Notes: generated by a model from the sequence alone, not told the origin. Counted from the stretch's first letter, positions 11,388 through 22,455 are shown. The stretch: 64,000 bases of DNA from Cepaea hortensis (GCA_963921405.1 OY992884.1:61861391-61925390), one strand, 5' to 3'. Numbers and translations: made by a program.

Positions 11388-11589
11388 CTTTATGCGCTCG
11401 CGAACGGCCCATCCGATTGAGATGAAATTTTCTACACGCCTTCCTTTCATTCCAGTGCAGCCCACTGTCATAGTTTTTTTTTCTTCTTCCTCCTCCTCCC
11501 TCCTCCCCCTCCCAAAATACGTACGTCCAGGAAATGGTCTTCTACATAGACACTTCTCTCTGAGGTCCGCGATAACATATTAACCTGGT

Positions 11590-13190
11590 GGGATGGCAAT
11601 CAATCATCCTACTACCTCCTCCCTCCTCCTCCCTTCTCCTCCTCCTCCTCTCCCCTCCTCCTCCTACCCTCTTCCTCTTCCCCTCCTCCCTCTACCTCCT
11701 CCCTCCTCCTCCTCCTTCCTTCTCCTCCCTCCTCCTCCCTTTTCCTCCCTCCTCATCCTCCCTCTACCTCCTCCCTCCTCCTCCTTCCTCCACATCCCTC
11801 CTCCTCCTCTCCCCTCCTCCTCCTCCTACCCTCTTCCTCTTCCCCTCCCCCTCCTCCCTCTACCTCCTCCTTCTTCATCCTCCTCCTCCCTCTTCCTCTT
11901 CCTCCCTCTTCCTCCCTCCTCCTCCTCCTCCTGCGTTCTCATCCTCCCTCCTCCTCCTTCTTCCTCCTCCCTCCTCCTCCCTCTCCTTCCTCCCTCCTCC
12001 TCCGTCCTCCACATCCCTCCTCTTCCCTCTTCCTCCTCCTCCCTCCTCCCCCTCCTTCTCCTCCCTCCTCCTTCTACCTCTTCCTCTCTCCACCTCCTCT
12101 CTCCTCCTCATCCTCCTCCCTCTCCCTCCTCCTGCGTTCTCATTCTTCCTCCTCCCTCCTCCTCCCCCTCCCTCCTCCTCTCTCCTCCTCTTCCCTCCCC
12201 TCCTCCTTCCTCCTCCTCCCTCTTCCTCCCTCCTCCTCCTCCTCCTGCGTTCTCATCCTCCCTCCTCCTCCTTCTTCCTCCTCCCTCCTCCTCCCTCTCC
12301 CTCCTCCTCTTCCCTCCTCCTTCCTCCTCCTCCCTCTTCCTCTTCCTCCCTCCTCCTCCCTCTTTCTCCTCCTTCTCCTCCTCCCTCCTTCTCCATTCTT
12401 CTCCTCCTCCTCCCTCTTCCTCTTTCCCCCCTCCTCCTCCTAATTCCTCCTCCTCCCTCTTCCTCTTCCTCTTCCTCTTCCTCCCTCTTCCTCCTCCTCC
12501 TACCTCCTCCCTCTTCCTCCTCCCTCCTCCTCCCTCTTCCTCCCTCTCCCTCCTCCATCCTCCTCCTCCCTCTTCCTCCTCCTTCTTCCATCCTCTTCCT
12601 CCCTCCTCTTCCCTCTTCCTCCTCCTCTCTCCTCATCATTCCTCCTCCTCCCTCTACCTCCTCACTCCTCCCTCCTCCTTCTCCCTCCTCCTTCTACCTC
12701 TTCCTCTCTCCACCTCCTCTCTCCTCCTCATCCTCCTCCCTCTCCCTCCTGCGTTCTCATCCTCCCTCCTCCTCCCCCTCCCTCCTCCTCTCTCCTCCTC
12801 TTCCCTCCCCTCCTCCTCCTCCTCCTCCTCCTGCGTTCTCATCCTCCCTCCTCCTCCTTCTTCCTCCTTCTTCCTCCTCCCTCTCCCTCCTCCTCTCTCC
12901 TCCTCTTCCCTCCCCCTCCTCCTTCCTCCTCCTCCCTCTTCCTCTTCCTCCCTCCTCCTCCCTCTTTCTCCTCCTCCTGCGTTCTCATCCTCCCTCCTCC
13001 CCCTCCTCCTTCCTCCTCCTCCCTCTTCCTCTTTCCCCCCTCCTCCTCCTAATCCCTCCTCCTCCCTCCTATTCCTCCCTACTCCTCCCTCCTCCTCCTC
13101 TCTCCGCCTATCTCTTTCTCCCTCCTCCTCCCTCCTCCACCCTCTTCCTCCTCCTTCCTCCTACTCCTTCTTTTTCTTCTTCTTCTGCTG
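11590..13190. repeat. 1.6-kb pyrimidine-only minisatellite with higher-order repeats
   Basis: Almost every plus-strand base is C or T in TCC/CTCC units. Rare purines mark larger units: CTGCGTTCTCAT recurs near 11930, 12132, 12245, 12750, 12832 and 12977, and a roughly 75-bp block with CTACCTCTTCCTCTCTCCAC recurs at about 12070 and 12692. The giant Pro/Ser/Leu frames (550 and 542 codons) and Glu/Arg/Gly frames are translations of this repeat. Confidence 0.95.
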
Positions 13191-13325
13191 CTGCTGCCGC
13201 CGCTCCATTTACCCAAGTTAATTGTTGGGGGAATATGTAAAGATCTTTCAAGTGCTCTTTCTAATGCTTTTTGTAAGTTGGTCTTCGTTTATCTAAGGTT
13301 GTTCTAATCGCAACCAATAAATGAT

Positions 13326-13326
<1 letters not shown>

Positions 13327-13357
<31 letters not shown>

Positions 13358-13400
13358 GAGGGACGGACAGACAGACAGACAGACAGACAGTCAGTCAGTC
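13327..13400. repeat. (GACA)n microsatellite
   Basis: About 18 imperfect tetranucleotides just before the conserved 3' end of the Helitron-like copy. The second copy has the complementary GTCT array at the matching place. Confidence 0.9.
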
Positions 13401-13547
13401 GGTAACGGGAACGAGAACTTATATGACTACTTATATGAATTAAATGAGATGCTCCCCACCAGGGTCTGGGCGAAGCCGGGCAGGGTCAGCTAGTATTATA
13501 TAAATATAATAATAATTAATAATATTAATTATTATATAGCTGCATAG

Positions 13548-13671
13548 GCCACTCTTCCGACAGAGGGGTCTAAATAGTTCTGCAGTGAATAATTTTATAT
13601 AACTAACACTAACCCTAACCCTAATTTTATTCACTGCAGAACTATTTAGACCCGTCTGTCGGAAGAGTGCC
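13548..13671. mobile_element. Foldback MITE with telomere-like loop, copy 1
   Basis: 124 bp with arms of about 44 bp (outer CACTCTTCCGACAGA, inner TTCTGCAGTGAATAA) that are nearly perfect inverted repeats around a loop containing CTAACCCTAACCCTAA. GCTGCATAG flanks it on both sides (13539-13547 and 13672-13680), a 9-bp target-site duplication. Confidence 0.8.
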
Positions 13672-13807
13672 GCTGCATAGAATTGATACATCGATTATGT
13701 TTTTGTATACACTATTATATATGAAACCACCGAAGCAAGATAGCCCTTGATAAATCAAAGCCAACTACAGTGTATACCTGTGTGACAATTTCAACGGAGA
13801 CATTTAT

Positions 13808-13930
13808 GGCACTCTTCCGACTGACGGGTCTAAATAGTTCTGCAGTGAATAATTTTATATAACTAACAACACTAACCCTAACCACTTATTCACTGCAGAA
13901 TTATTTAGACCCGTCTGTCGGAAGAGTGCC
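13808..13930. mobile_element. Foldback MITE, copy 2
   Basis: 123 bp, same arms and loop as the copy 137 bp upstream (outer GGCACTCTTCCGAC, loop ACACTAACCCTAACC). No clear target duplication is visible. Confidence 0.75.
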
Positions 13931-14469
13931 CACCATATCCATACTATATGACACGATTGCCATCAGCTGTATGTGATCTTGTCTATTTGTTCGAGTTATA
14001 CACATATTTTTATTTATCTCTTCACCTTCCTTTTTCTCCATCTAGTTTGTCAGTTGTTACCAAGTTTTCAATCTGTTTCTATTTCCCACATGTTAATAAT
14101 AATGTCCTACAAATCTTGCTATGACTGATAGATTTGGCAGCAGGCCGCGTTGCAATTGTTTTAACGAGTTGCAGTTAGTTGGTGAGGGTGCCGGTCGTTC
14201 AGAATGCAATGGCAAACTACCAAAATCAGTCACAGTTGTGTTTCGAATGCGGGTAAGCTGGCTTACGAATCAGGTCCTTGAGTGCTGAATGTAATTTTGC
14301 CAAGAAATCATAGCTACAAAATGCTAGCGTTTAGTGCGACGTCCTGTAACGGTTATGCTACTAACTTTTCCATGAATGAGATGTGATTGAAAAAGATCTT
14401 AAGAATGAATGAGATGAGAAGGGAAAAGGTCTGGACAAATAATATTAACATTAAAAATATTAAGGAGGT
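13931..14469. other. Intergenic, nothing recognised
   Basis: AT-rich. Possible repeat debris around 14140-14310 (ATGGCAAACTACC, like LINE 5' regions) but too diverged to call. Confidence 0.45.
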
Positions 14470-15183
14470 GATCATCATCATAGAGTGCCATGCCAGCTGG
14501 CATAGGCATTTATTACTCTTTACAGATTTCGGTCTTTGGTTTTCTGGATCAACTCTGCTGTTGATATTCTTCCATGCCACCGTCTCAATCCATCCAACAT
14601 CATTTCTCTTGGTCTGCCTCTGCTTCTCTTCTGCTCGATCTTTCCAGTTGTCACAATACCTCTCTTACCACTTGACTAAAAGAAGTTGTTTGTCTCTTTC
14701 TTATAGTATATAATGTTCTAGTTTCATTAGCCTGTTTCAGGCAGTTGCTGTTAGTTATTTTGGAAGTCCAAGGAATTCATAACATTCGTCTCAGGAGCCA
14801 CATTTCTGTTGTTTCCAATCTCTTCCTAATTTGTTCATTCACATTCCAAGATTCATAACCATACAGCAAAATAGGTTCTATATAGCACTTCAGCACTTTC
14901 TTTCTTACATTCAATGATATGATTTATGGCAAGATAGTCTTCATTTTCTGAAGTGCAGCATTTGCTTGCCCTAATTTGCTCTTAATCTCTGTTGTGCATC
15001 TTCCATCTGATATTATAAATGTCCCTAGTATTTAAAACTATCCACTTGGTGAAGAATTTTCCCTTCTATCTCTATTTTACATTTGGTTGTCACCTTTTCT
15101 CTGATATCACCATTGTTACTGTTTTCTTGATATTCTAGGAGTTTTTTTCTTTGCACTCTCTATTACTACAATGTCCAACAACA

Positions 15184-15790
15184 GTTAGTTAGTTAGTTAG
15201 TCGCAGTTCCAGCTTCACAGCAACGGGTCATCCCCATTATGCTCTGTTCCTGTGCCAGTGAATATCACTCAAAACGCTCCCCACTGCCCAATGTGAAAAG
15301 TGGAAAAGACTGGAGTCTCGAACAGCCCACACAGATACGCTGTGCATAATGCCGCCACCAGAATGTCGACACACCAGTCCCCCACAAAACACCCTGTTCA
15401 TCTCTGATGGAATCAGCAGTCATTTTGCTATCTGAATGTTTCCTAGATGTTCACCCATACAGTCCACGAAAATACAGTTCATCGCTGATGGCAGTGGCAG
15501 TCAACCAGAAGCCCAGCAGCCACGCATTTCTGCATAAGGCAAAAACCGGTCAACTCTGGGACATAGCCACCTGCCATCACTCCGAATATGCAGTCACGTT
15601 CCAAAAACCCTCAGGCAGATTCAAAAGCATTTCACACGAAACTCACAGCTCACAGTGTCGCGCCACGCACTCACTCAGTAGCAGGGCGACGGAACCACCA
15701 AGCCTCCTTAGTCGCTTCTTACGACATGCGTGGTAGGCTACAGTGTTGCTATTCCTTGCTTCCCTTATGGGCCCCGGCAACACACGGGAG
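15184..15790 (-). mobile_element. (CTAA)-tailed retroposon, copy A1
   Basis: Starts with GTTAGTTAGTTAG (inverted tail) and carries the inverted body shared with copies at 17.1, 36.4 and 56.1 kb (CAACGGGTCATCCCCATTAT near the tail, GGGCCCCGGCAACACACGG at the 5' end). The host LINE continues on both sides and CCAACAACAGTTA / CCAACAATAGTTA flank it, a 13-bp duplication with one mismatch. About 600 bp; no protein-coding frame of its own. Confidence 0.8.
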
Positions 15791-15843
15791 CCAACAATAG
15801 TTATAGATCTTTAGCATTAACAACCATCAACGCTGTGTCATAT

Positions 15844-16094
15844 TTTCTTTTTTAATTCGCATATCCTTTACAGGATATCGCTGTCAACATCAGCATCATT
15901 CAGCTGATTGTTGATTTCTTGGCAATATTACGCTCAGTAGTTTGCCATTGCTTTCTGAGCAGCCAGCTCACATATCTCGTAAGTCACCAATGCGACGAGA
16001 ACCGCTACCAATTCTCACATGCTGCGTTACCCTGCGTGGATAAACGGGATGACAGAGAAAGTTGCTGATCTCCTAGGCCAGGGAGACCGGCACT
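15844..16094. mobile_element. Unclassified 251-bp insertion
   Basis: CTGTGTCATAT occurs on both sides (15833-15843 and about 16094-16104) while the host LINE has it once, so this is a discrete insertion with an 11-bp target duplication. The body contains TTTGCCATTGC and TTGCTGATCTCC; I do not recognise it. A SINE is possible. Confidence 0.5.
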
Positions 16095-16127
16095 GTGTCA
16101 TATGCATATCATATATTATTTATTTCA

Positions 16128-16908
16128 AAGTGACTATTCGCAAAAGACTTGCGAATAGAAAAAAATTATATTCGCAGTAGAAGTAGGTCACATGATTATT
16201 CCTATACGTGTCACTATATTATACATTTTTGTTGGTCTGTTAATGTGTCTTGAGTAGCGTAGTGGTAAGTGTCTCCGCCTGTCACGCGGGAGCTCAAGAT
16301 TCGATTCCTCGCCGGGAAAGTAATTTTTTTTTTCATTTTCAGCAAATACGTAAAATTATTAAACATTAGGAACTAAAATATAGAACTGAGAAACTCAAAG
16401 CATGTGAATAAAGTGTGATGATCGAAGCATATTACTGTCAGCTTGGACCAGAATTACCAGGACACACAAAGTAGGAGTAGGACGGTAACGTAAACAAACA
16501 TGGATGCCTGATAACAGTAAGTGTACAAAAACAAAAGTTAACAATTCTTGAACTTGCCTGGGGACACAATTATTTGTAGGGATCATTATTTGTATTGGGG
16601 ATACCAGTTCTGGAAAATTATTCTTGATATTTAAACAGGACTAATGTAATGTACAAATAAAATGGGGTGCCAGAAGAACTTACAGAAGTAAGAAGAAGGG
16701 TGATTCATTAAAAATTATGGAGAATTCGGCAGAATTAAACTTGCAACAGTGAACATTCGTATTTAAATTAACCACCTTCTTATACTTCTTACTTGTTCAA
16801 ACTAAAACAGACTAGTGAGCAGACGCTGTGACATGTTTGTTACTTTCCACAAATCTATTGCAAATATAATTTTTCTCTATTCACAATTCTATTGCGAATA
16901 GAGCCTCC
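16128..16908. mobile_element. Unclassified 780-bp insertion with hairpin end
   Basis: Interrupts the LINE. Its left end has a perfect hairpin CTATTCGCAA/TTGCGAATAG and its right end has CTATTGCGAATAGAGCCTCC, so related sequences sit at both ends. It carries a tRNA-Asp-like segment. A related end with GGGGCTCCCTTTATT occurs at about 60255. Confidence 0.45.
16245..16318 (+). tRNA. tRNA-Asp(GTC)-like sequence, probably a pseudogene or SINE head
   Basis: The D-arm region AGCGTAGTGGTAAGTGTC, anticodon arm CCGCCTGTCACGCGGGAG with anticodon GTC at 16281-16283, and T-arm GATTCGATTC match tRNA-Asp. The acceptor ends (TGTCTTG and GCCGGGA) do not pair well, and it sits in a transposed segment. So it is unlikely to be a working gene. 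Confidence 0.55.
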
Positions 16909-17098
16909 CTTTTTATTTTATAACCTTCTAATATTATTCCTCGCTTCTCTTTGATCTCGGTCATTATTACTTCGCAATAGAGGTAGAAGAGATCCGGTGA
17001 CAAAACACATCCTTGTCATACTCCCAGTCTTATTTGTTCATAATTTCCTTCTTTATTTCCCATTTTAATTGCTACTACTTGGTTTCAGTAAATACTTC

Positions 17099-17735
17099 TT
17101 CCGGTCCCCAACATGGCGGTTTGGCATTGAATCATTAAGGCCTCTAGCATGTTTATGCTTGTGGCTATGGTTTGTTTTCGCTTTTTCCTCATATTGGACT
17201 GGTAGTATATGGTTCTGTCACCCTGCTACTGAGTGCGTGGCGTGACACTGTGAGCTGTGAAATTCGTGTGGAATGCTTTTACATCTGTCCGTTATTGTTT
17301 GCACAGTGAACTGCATGTTCGAAACAATGGCCGGCTGTCACTGAATTGACTTGTTTGCCTTTTTGGTTCATGAGGCCTTTTTTCAGTAGACTTCTGGGAG
17401 TTCATGCATTGTGCTGGACTTTCCACAGGTCACCCTACAGAAATAGACGGAGCCATGTGGGATAAAACCGGGGTCAATGAAGTCTTGCTGGTGACTGCCA
17501 ATTCCATCAACAATGAACTGTATGTTTCGTGGAGGACTTTTGTGTTGGCATTCTAGCGACAGCATTATGCACAATGTACCTATGCAGGCTGTTGGCTTGC
17601 CGAGACTCCTGGCTTTTCCACTTTTCACATTGGGCAGTGAGAAGCATTATGTGTGATATTCACTGGCACAGGAATGGAGCATAATGGGGATGACCCGTTG
17701 CCGTGAAGTTAGAACCGTGACTAATTAATTAACTA
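17099..17735 (+). mobile_element. (CTAA)-tailed retroposon, copy A2
   Basis: Same family as 15184-15790 in the opposite orientation, interrupting the LINE. Ends with CCGTTGCCGTGAAGTTAGAA and an imperfect (CTAA/TTAA) tail. Its 5' part differs (CCCCAACATGGCGG) and resembles copy A3 rather than A1/A4, so the family has at least two 5' variants. Confidence 0.75.
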
Positions 17736-17840
17736 AGTTTTTATTATTCTGAAATCTTCCCTATCAATGATATCTTCTGACATTTTAATCATTTCATCAT
17801 GCTTTACTTTATCAAATGCCTTAGTATAATAAGGAGGTGT

Positions 17841-19248
17841 TAAACACAAAAAAAGAGTCAGGTCTAGTATGGTCAACATTTTGATGGAGTAACAGCCAAA
17901 TTCAATGATGGTTATTGATTATATCAGTATTATCAGATAGTGTTATGGTTAAGGTAAAAGGGCAAATACATATAAATATTACAGAAAAAGAATGTAATAA
18001 AAAGTTGATGGACAAAAGAGAACAAAGTAACAATAATAAAGAATGTAAGATGAACAAAGAAATTATTTATAGGTAAAGGTAAGGTCCGTGGGAATGCACA
18101 CATGCCTTTGCCCATTGGCAGGACACATGATTCTCTTGACTTGTAATATTCTATTTTAAAAAGAAATGTGAAGCACATATCATATACTACAATTAGAATA
18201 TGTCTGCCATGTGATTATAATGGATTGCCATTCATCCTAGCTCTGTCTTGGGGATCCTGACATATTTTTAGCTGTGTAAAATTATTAAGGCAGATATGAG
18301 TGCAGAATTCGAGCATGTATTATGTTTATATAAATATATAATACAAATTGTCATTCATTCATTCAGTAGCATGTCCTTTGCACAAATTGTCATAGCACTT
18401 ATTAATTATATTATGCATGTTACCACCATCCTGTGATGTTTCTATGTTTTGCCTCCCAGCATCAAGATGATCTAATTTCCTGTAATTTACGAGGCATTCT
18501 TCTAGTTCTTCATACATAATTGATCAAAATCAACACCTTTATGTACACATGGGTGCTGAGTTTAAATATATAAATATGTTACTAAAGTTACTAATAAAAG
18601 ACAATGTACCCAAAACATAAATTTTTCAGTACAAATGTAAACTCCGTAAACCACAATTTTTCATGATATTCCATATATTTGTGTGTCCTGAATGAAAGAA
18701 CAACACACATTCTTGTCAGCGAAAATATGTTTCATGTTGAGAACAGCATGGACTTTGAACATTTTTTCCTGCAGTAAACTTGAATAACGAAGACAACAAT
18801 AGATTACACAAATTATTGCTGGCATATTTCACTACATCTTGTCAGGTACATCTTGCAGAAATTGCACAACATAAACTAAAACAATAAAAAAGACACGATA
18901 GTCATTTCATAAAATTACCATTGTAGTAGCAGGTACCATCTTGATTTTAAAATTGGGTATTTACTAATTACTAATGAGACCACCACAGGTTGATGGCATT
19001 TGAAAAACAAAATGTAATGGTACTTCAATTATGCCTATATGTCAATTCTGAGCAGAGTAATTAAGAAAAAATATCCAAATAAAAAATTGAGGTGATTTCC
19101 CGGATTTGAGAAAATAAAGGGTGTCCTTTTTTCTCCACTTCCGGTCCAAGCACAATTGTCTCAAACGAGTCACATACGGATATGAATTCCGACTTCATCA
19201 ATATGTTCCGTCATGTTAAATAAATAGTACAAGCATACATATAAATTA
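17841..19248. other. Intergenic, nothing coding
   Basis: AT-rich with short frames only. It holds one very short LINE insertion, listed separately. Confidence 0.5.
18343..18393 (-). mobile_element. Ultra-short LINE insertion with 12-bp duplication
   Basis: ACAAATTGTCAT at 18343-18354 repeats at 18382-18393. Between them lie 27 bp: an inverted (CATT) tail followed by CAGTAGCATGTCCTTTGC, the last bases of the LINE seen at 9361-9601. Confidence 0.8.
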
Positions 19249-19344
19249 CTAGCTGACCCTGCCCGGCTTCGCCCAGACCCTGGTGGGGAGCATCTCATTT
19301 AATTCATATAAGTAGTCATATAAGTTCTCGTTCCCGTTACCGAC

Positions 19345-19425
<81 letters not shown>

Positions 19426-19672
19426 GACCCGGCCCGGCATTGCCCAGCTCCTGGTGTGGAGCATCTCATTTAATTCATATAAGTAGTCATATAAGTTCCC
19501 GTTCCCGACTGTCTGTCTGTCTGTCTGTCTGACCCGGCCCGACATCGCCCAGCTCCTGGTGTGAAGCATCTCATTTAATTTATATAAGTAGTCGTATAAG
19601 TTCCTGTTCCCGACTGTCTATCTGTCTGTCTGTCTGTCTATCTGTCTGCCTGACCCTGTCCGGCTTCATTAA
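19249..19672. repeat. Tandemly repeated Helitron 3' unit with (GTCT)n spacers
   Basis: Four imperfect units start near 19249, 19426, 19531 and 19650, each GACCC-GGCCCGGC...CATATAAGT followed by a GTCT run. The unit is the element's own 3' terminus, so this is terminal amplification. Confidence 0.85.
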
Positions 19673-20217
19673 ATTCATACAACAAAAAAAATGTAACTTA
19701 AAAGAACGTTCTACCACACACCATCCATTATTTTTAATGAAAACTCTTTCTAATCACCTGCATGACTACAGTAACTTCTTAAGCAAAAAAAGATGAGTTA
19801 CAATGTTATGCATTGTGCATCATTTTTATGAAAACTTTGAAAATGCCTTACAGATTGTATCATTATTTATTATAACTCATATGCCGGTACATAACTATGG
19901 ACAAAGAGTTTATAAATCTTTGAAAACGATGCCACAATATGACTATAAGTTATACAGAAAAGTTATGCCCCTTGAAATAACTTTTACGAGTTAGATCCCC
20001 TGAAATATATGACATTATGATGAAAAATGAAAAATGAAATAATACTGAGTAAGCAGGCGATTTCACACTAACAAAATATCACAGTTGGCTGCTCTGGACT
20101 GAAAGGAAGGCGTGTAGAAAATTTCATCTCAATCGGATGGGCCGTTCGCGAACAAATAAAGGACATACAGAGATACATAAATACATACAGAGATACGCTC
20201 CTTTTTTATATATAAGA
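19249..20217 (-). mobile_element. Helitron-like element, copy 2
   Basis: Inverted relative to copy 1: starts CTAGCTGACCC and ends TATATATAAGA, flanked by A and T so that the element reads A|TC...CTAG|T. It shares the 5' block (CGGATGGGCCGTTCGCGAA) and the 3' block with copy 1 but lacks the pyrimidine tract. Its 3' terminal unit is repeated in tandem. No transposase ORF. Confidence 0.6.
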
Positions 20218-20910
20218 TTAATAATCTTTAAACTTGTATTTTATTTAACTTAAGTAGATTTCACGATGTGAGCAGATTCCAATCGATACTCAGATTATTC
20301 TAGTCGGTCGCTGTCTTGGCGATATTTATTTATACCACAGGTGGAAGGCGGTTGGTGATTAAACTCCAAATATATGTAAAAATATGTGCAGAATTAAAAA
20401 ATCCATCTAAAAATAAATACAGACTAATTTATACAAGCTCTAGAAAATAAAATTACTTACTTTGCAGCAAAAATTTAATTGTATTAATAAGCCACGACGG
20501 TGGAGAGATAATACATGTACAGACCTACAAGCACTTGGAATCAACGACTGGCAAGAGAAGGTCCACCAGAGAGACGAATGGAGACGGATTGTATTTGCAG
20601 CAAAGAACCTCAATGGCTCGGAAAGCTGAAGAAGAAGAAGAGAATAAGCCACGATAATTTCAACCAATCGCTGTAAACAGAATATTAGACTAACCTTTCC
20701 TGGAAAACCCCAGATGATGTCTGTTATTGTGGCATGATATTTGAATGAATAAATATCGAAAGCATGAATGGTCTTTACAGCAGCCATTTTGAGACACAAT
20801 GAGTCAGGCTGGGGTGGTGCTGTATATCACTTCCGGTTAAAGTTTGGGGCATGGCATGATCGAATAACCTATTGTATATAATCCAAATTACTGTGAGAAT
20901 TCTACAGTAT
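20218..20910. other. Intergenic with one short LINE insertion
   Basis: No host coding frame recognised; the LINE insertion at 20498-20642 is listed separately. Confidence 0.5.
20498..20642 (+). mobile_element. 5'-truncated LINE C-terminus with 12-bp duplication
   Basis: AATAAGCCACGA flanks the insert at 20486-20497 and 20643-20654. The insert encodes the last about 35 residues of a LINE protein (LGINDWQEKVHQRDEWRRI, then a stop) and ends in (GAA)n, a different tail from the CATT and CTAA families. Confidence 0.8.
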
Positions 20911-21017
20911 TGAAATCTGTTGTTGCTATAAGAGCACTCATGAAATCTGCTGTTGCTATAACAGCACTCATGAAATCTGTTGTTGCTATAAGAGCACTCA
21001 TGAAATCTGTTGTTGCT
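20911..21017. repeat. 30-bp tandem repeat, 3.5 copies
   Basis: Unit TGAAATCTGTTGTTGCTATA plus AGAGCACTCA at 20911, 20941 and 20971, with a partial copy from 21001. One or two differences between units. A 10-residue repeat in the minus-strand frame is a by-product. Confidence 0.9.
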
Positions 21018-21077
21018 TGAAAACCACAAGGAAAAGATAACAGGAAATGTATGGGGCATATCAACAGAATAGGTGGA

Positions 21078-21365
21078 GGTCAGCATGGCTGAATGGATAA
21101 GTACGCTCATTATTAATCATAATGTGTGCTGATGTTGAGGTAACTGGTTCAACCTCTACACCGTTCAGTTGGTCTAAAATGTTGACTTCTTGTCCTTGAC
21201 TTGGGTATGTAAATTACAAGTGCCTCTGAAGTCAGAGTGGGTTTGCCTGATGGCGAAGGACACTGGCAATAGGGAAAGCCAATCCACATGCACAAAATCA
21301 ATCCATTGCACTTGAGGTAGTAGCATGCGTATGGATTACGCTTGAGTTCACGAGTGAACAAAAAC
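21078..21365 (+). mobile_element. tRNA-derived SINE, copy 2
   Basis: The head GGTCAGCATGGCTGAATGG looks like a tRNA with A box; the B box GGTTCAACC lies at 21146-21154 about 60 bp on, the long spacing suggesting a class II tRNA such as Leu or Ser. The body matches the copy at 8361-8610. Better preserved than copy 1. Confidence 0.75.
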
Positions 21366-22455
21366 AAAAAGTGCTAATATTTGTCCATGCCATGCATGCC
21401 ATGGTGAATTGCTGTCAAGATTATTTAGATACTGTCTTCCTAAATCTCTTTTCCTACTCTCTTCCTTGCTGTCTTCCTAATCTCTTTCTTAATGTCTTTC
21501 TCAATCTCTTTTAATTTCCAATTTTTGTTTCACATTTTCCTAATGTGACCTCATATCTGATTGTGCTATTGTAGTCTTCACCATTGTGTGCCACGCCGAG
21601 AACTGTTGGAGAAAATTTTCCGTGATCTCGCATAATCACCAGTCTTAGATCTGCTACGCTAATTATGCCATGTGGTCAAGCCATTTACACTTTTCACTTC
21701 TCTCGCTCTTTTCTCCCAAAATGTTGTCAGTTGTCACTAAGTTTTCAAGTTTATTTCTCCTCAAAATATGCTAAACAATCTTGACCATCTATTTGTAGTT
21801 TCTCTGATCATTTTATAGTTTCCTAAAGATGTGTTTCTTAAAGACTGCTTCACTTGTTTTTCTCTCTGTTCATGTTGTTTCCTACCCTTTCCTTGGAGAC
21901 ATTTTCAATGCTGTTAAATGTTTCTCAGCATGTTTGCTTATTGTTCCATGTTTCAGTTTCACATGCACACAAAAGTATAGGATCAATATAGCATTTCAAC
22001 ACCCTTTCTCACCGCAGTTGGAAGCTTTACATTGGCTCTTTCAGAGCATATTACTCATTTTCACTCTATAAGGTTTTCAGCATTCTTCTATAAAACCACA
22101 TTTTTGTGGCTTCAATAGCTAATTTTTGTCCACATGCAAAAATCTTTTAGACAGGATTTACATATATATTCACAAGATTACAGGTCATGCTAGACAACAT
22201 GCAAACTAGTTACCAAATGGTAAATTTGAAACTGTCAACTCCAAATAATGACAGGGCCTTGCTGCAGGGACAAAGTACTTAGATGCATGACCAACTCCAC
22301 ACCCCTGGGCTGTCTTGGTTACCTCAAGTGTTCTACAACTGATATTTATGTGAAATGACAGGATATATTGTATAAGATGTCAGTTTGTAACCAGAAGTGT
22401 TTTGCTTGTCTAATGCTATTATTTATTTCTGTGACATCTCCCAAATATCAGAATT
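21366..22455 (-). pseudogene. Heavily decayed LINE C-terminal region (tentative)
   Basis: From about 21420 to 22110 the plus strand has phrases matching the inverted LINE at 14.5-15.1 kb, e.g. AGTATAGGATCAATATAGCA. No frame survives over any length. 22110-22455 has no recognised content. Confidence 0.35.

Larger units (their letters stand above)
11313..13493 (+). mobile_element. Helitron-like element, copy 1, expanded internally
   Basis: The 5' end is TCTTATATATAA preceded by A, and the 3' end GGGTCAGCTAG is followed by T. Both termini are shared exactly with the inverted copy at 19249-20217, which has the same A and T neighbours. TC start, CTAG end and insertion between A and T are the Helitron rules. 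Shared internal blocks include TCGCGAACGGCCCATCCGAT near the 5' end and CTTATATGACTACTTATATG near the 3' end. No Rep/helicase ORF is present, so it is non-autonomous. Its length is inflated by a 1.6-kb pyrimidine tract and TCTG/GACA arrays. I did not confirm the 3' terminal hairpin, so class assignment is moderate. Confidence 0.6.
14470..17840 (-). pseudogene. Minus-strand LINE copy split by four insertions
   Basis: Segments 14470-15180, 15791-15843, 16095-16127, 16909-17098 and 17736-17840 align in order with the LINE at 28185-29329. They cover reverse-transcriptase sequence (AAGAGATCCGGTGACAA block at about 16987-17003, ACTTTATCAAATGCC at about 17808) through the C-terminal tail (plus-strand TAGAAGATCC-type debris to AAAGAAGTTGTTTGTCTC at about 14680) and end in an ATG-rich 3' tail near 14470. 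Every segment has stops and indels. The insertions are the (CTAA)-tailed retroposon twice, a 251-bp unknown piece and a 780-bp hairpin-ended piece. Confidence 0.75.

Noticed and set aside
11588..13240. 550- and 542-codon Pro/Ser/Leu-rich frames
   Set aside because: They are translations of a pyrimidine-only repeat in which stop codons cannot form; several frames are open at once and none has a domain.
13590..13625. Telomere or interstitial telomeric array
   Set aside because: Only two to three CCCTAA units, inside a MITE loop.
19249..19569. 106-codon minus frame with Gln-Thr-Asp-Arg repeats
   Set aside because: Translation of (GTCT)n inside the Helitron-like element.
20911..21017. CRISPR-like 30-bp repeats
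   Set aside because: Units are directly adjacent with no spacers, and the host is a eukaryote.
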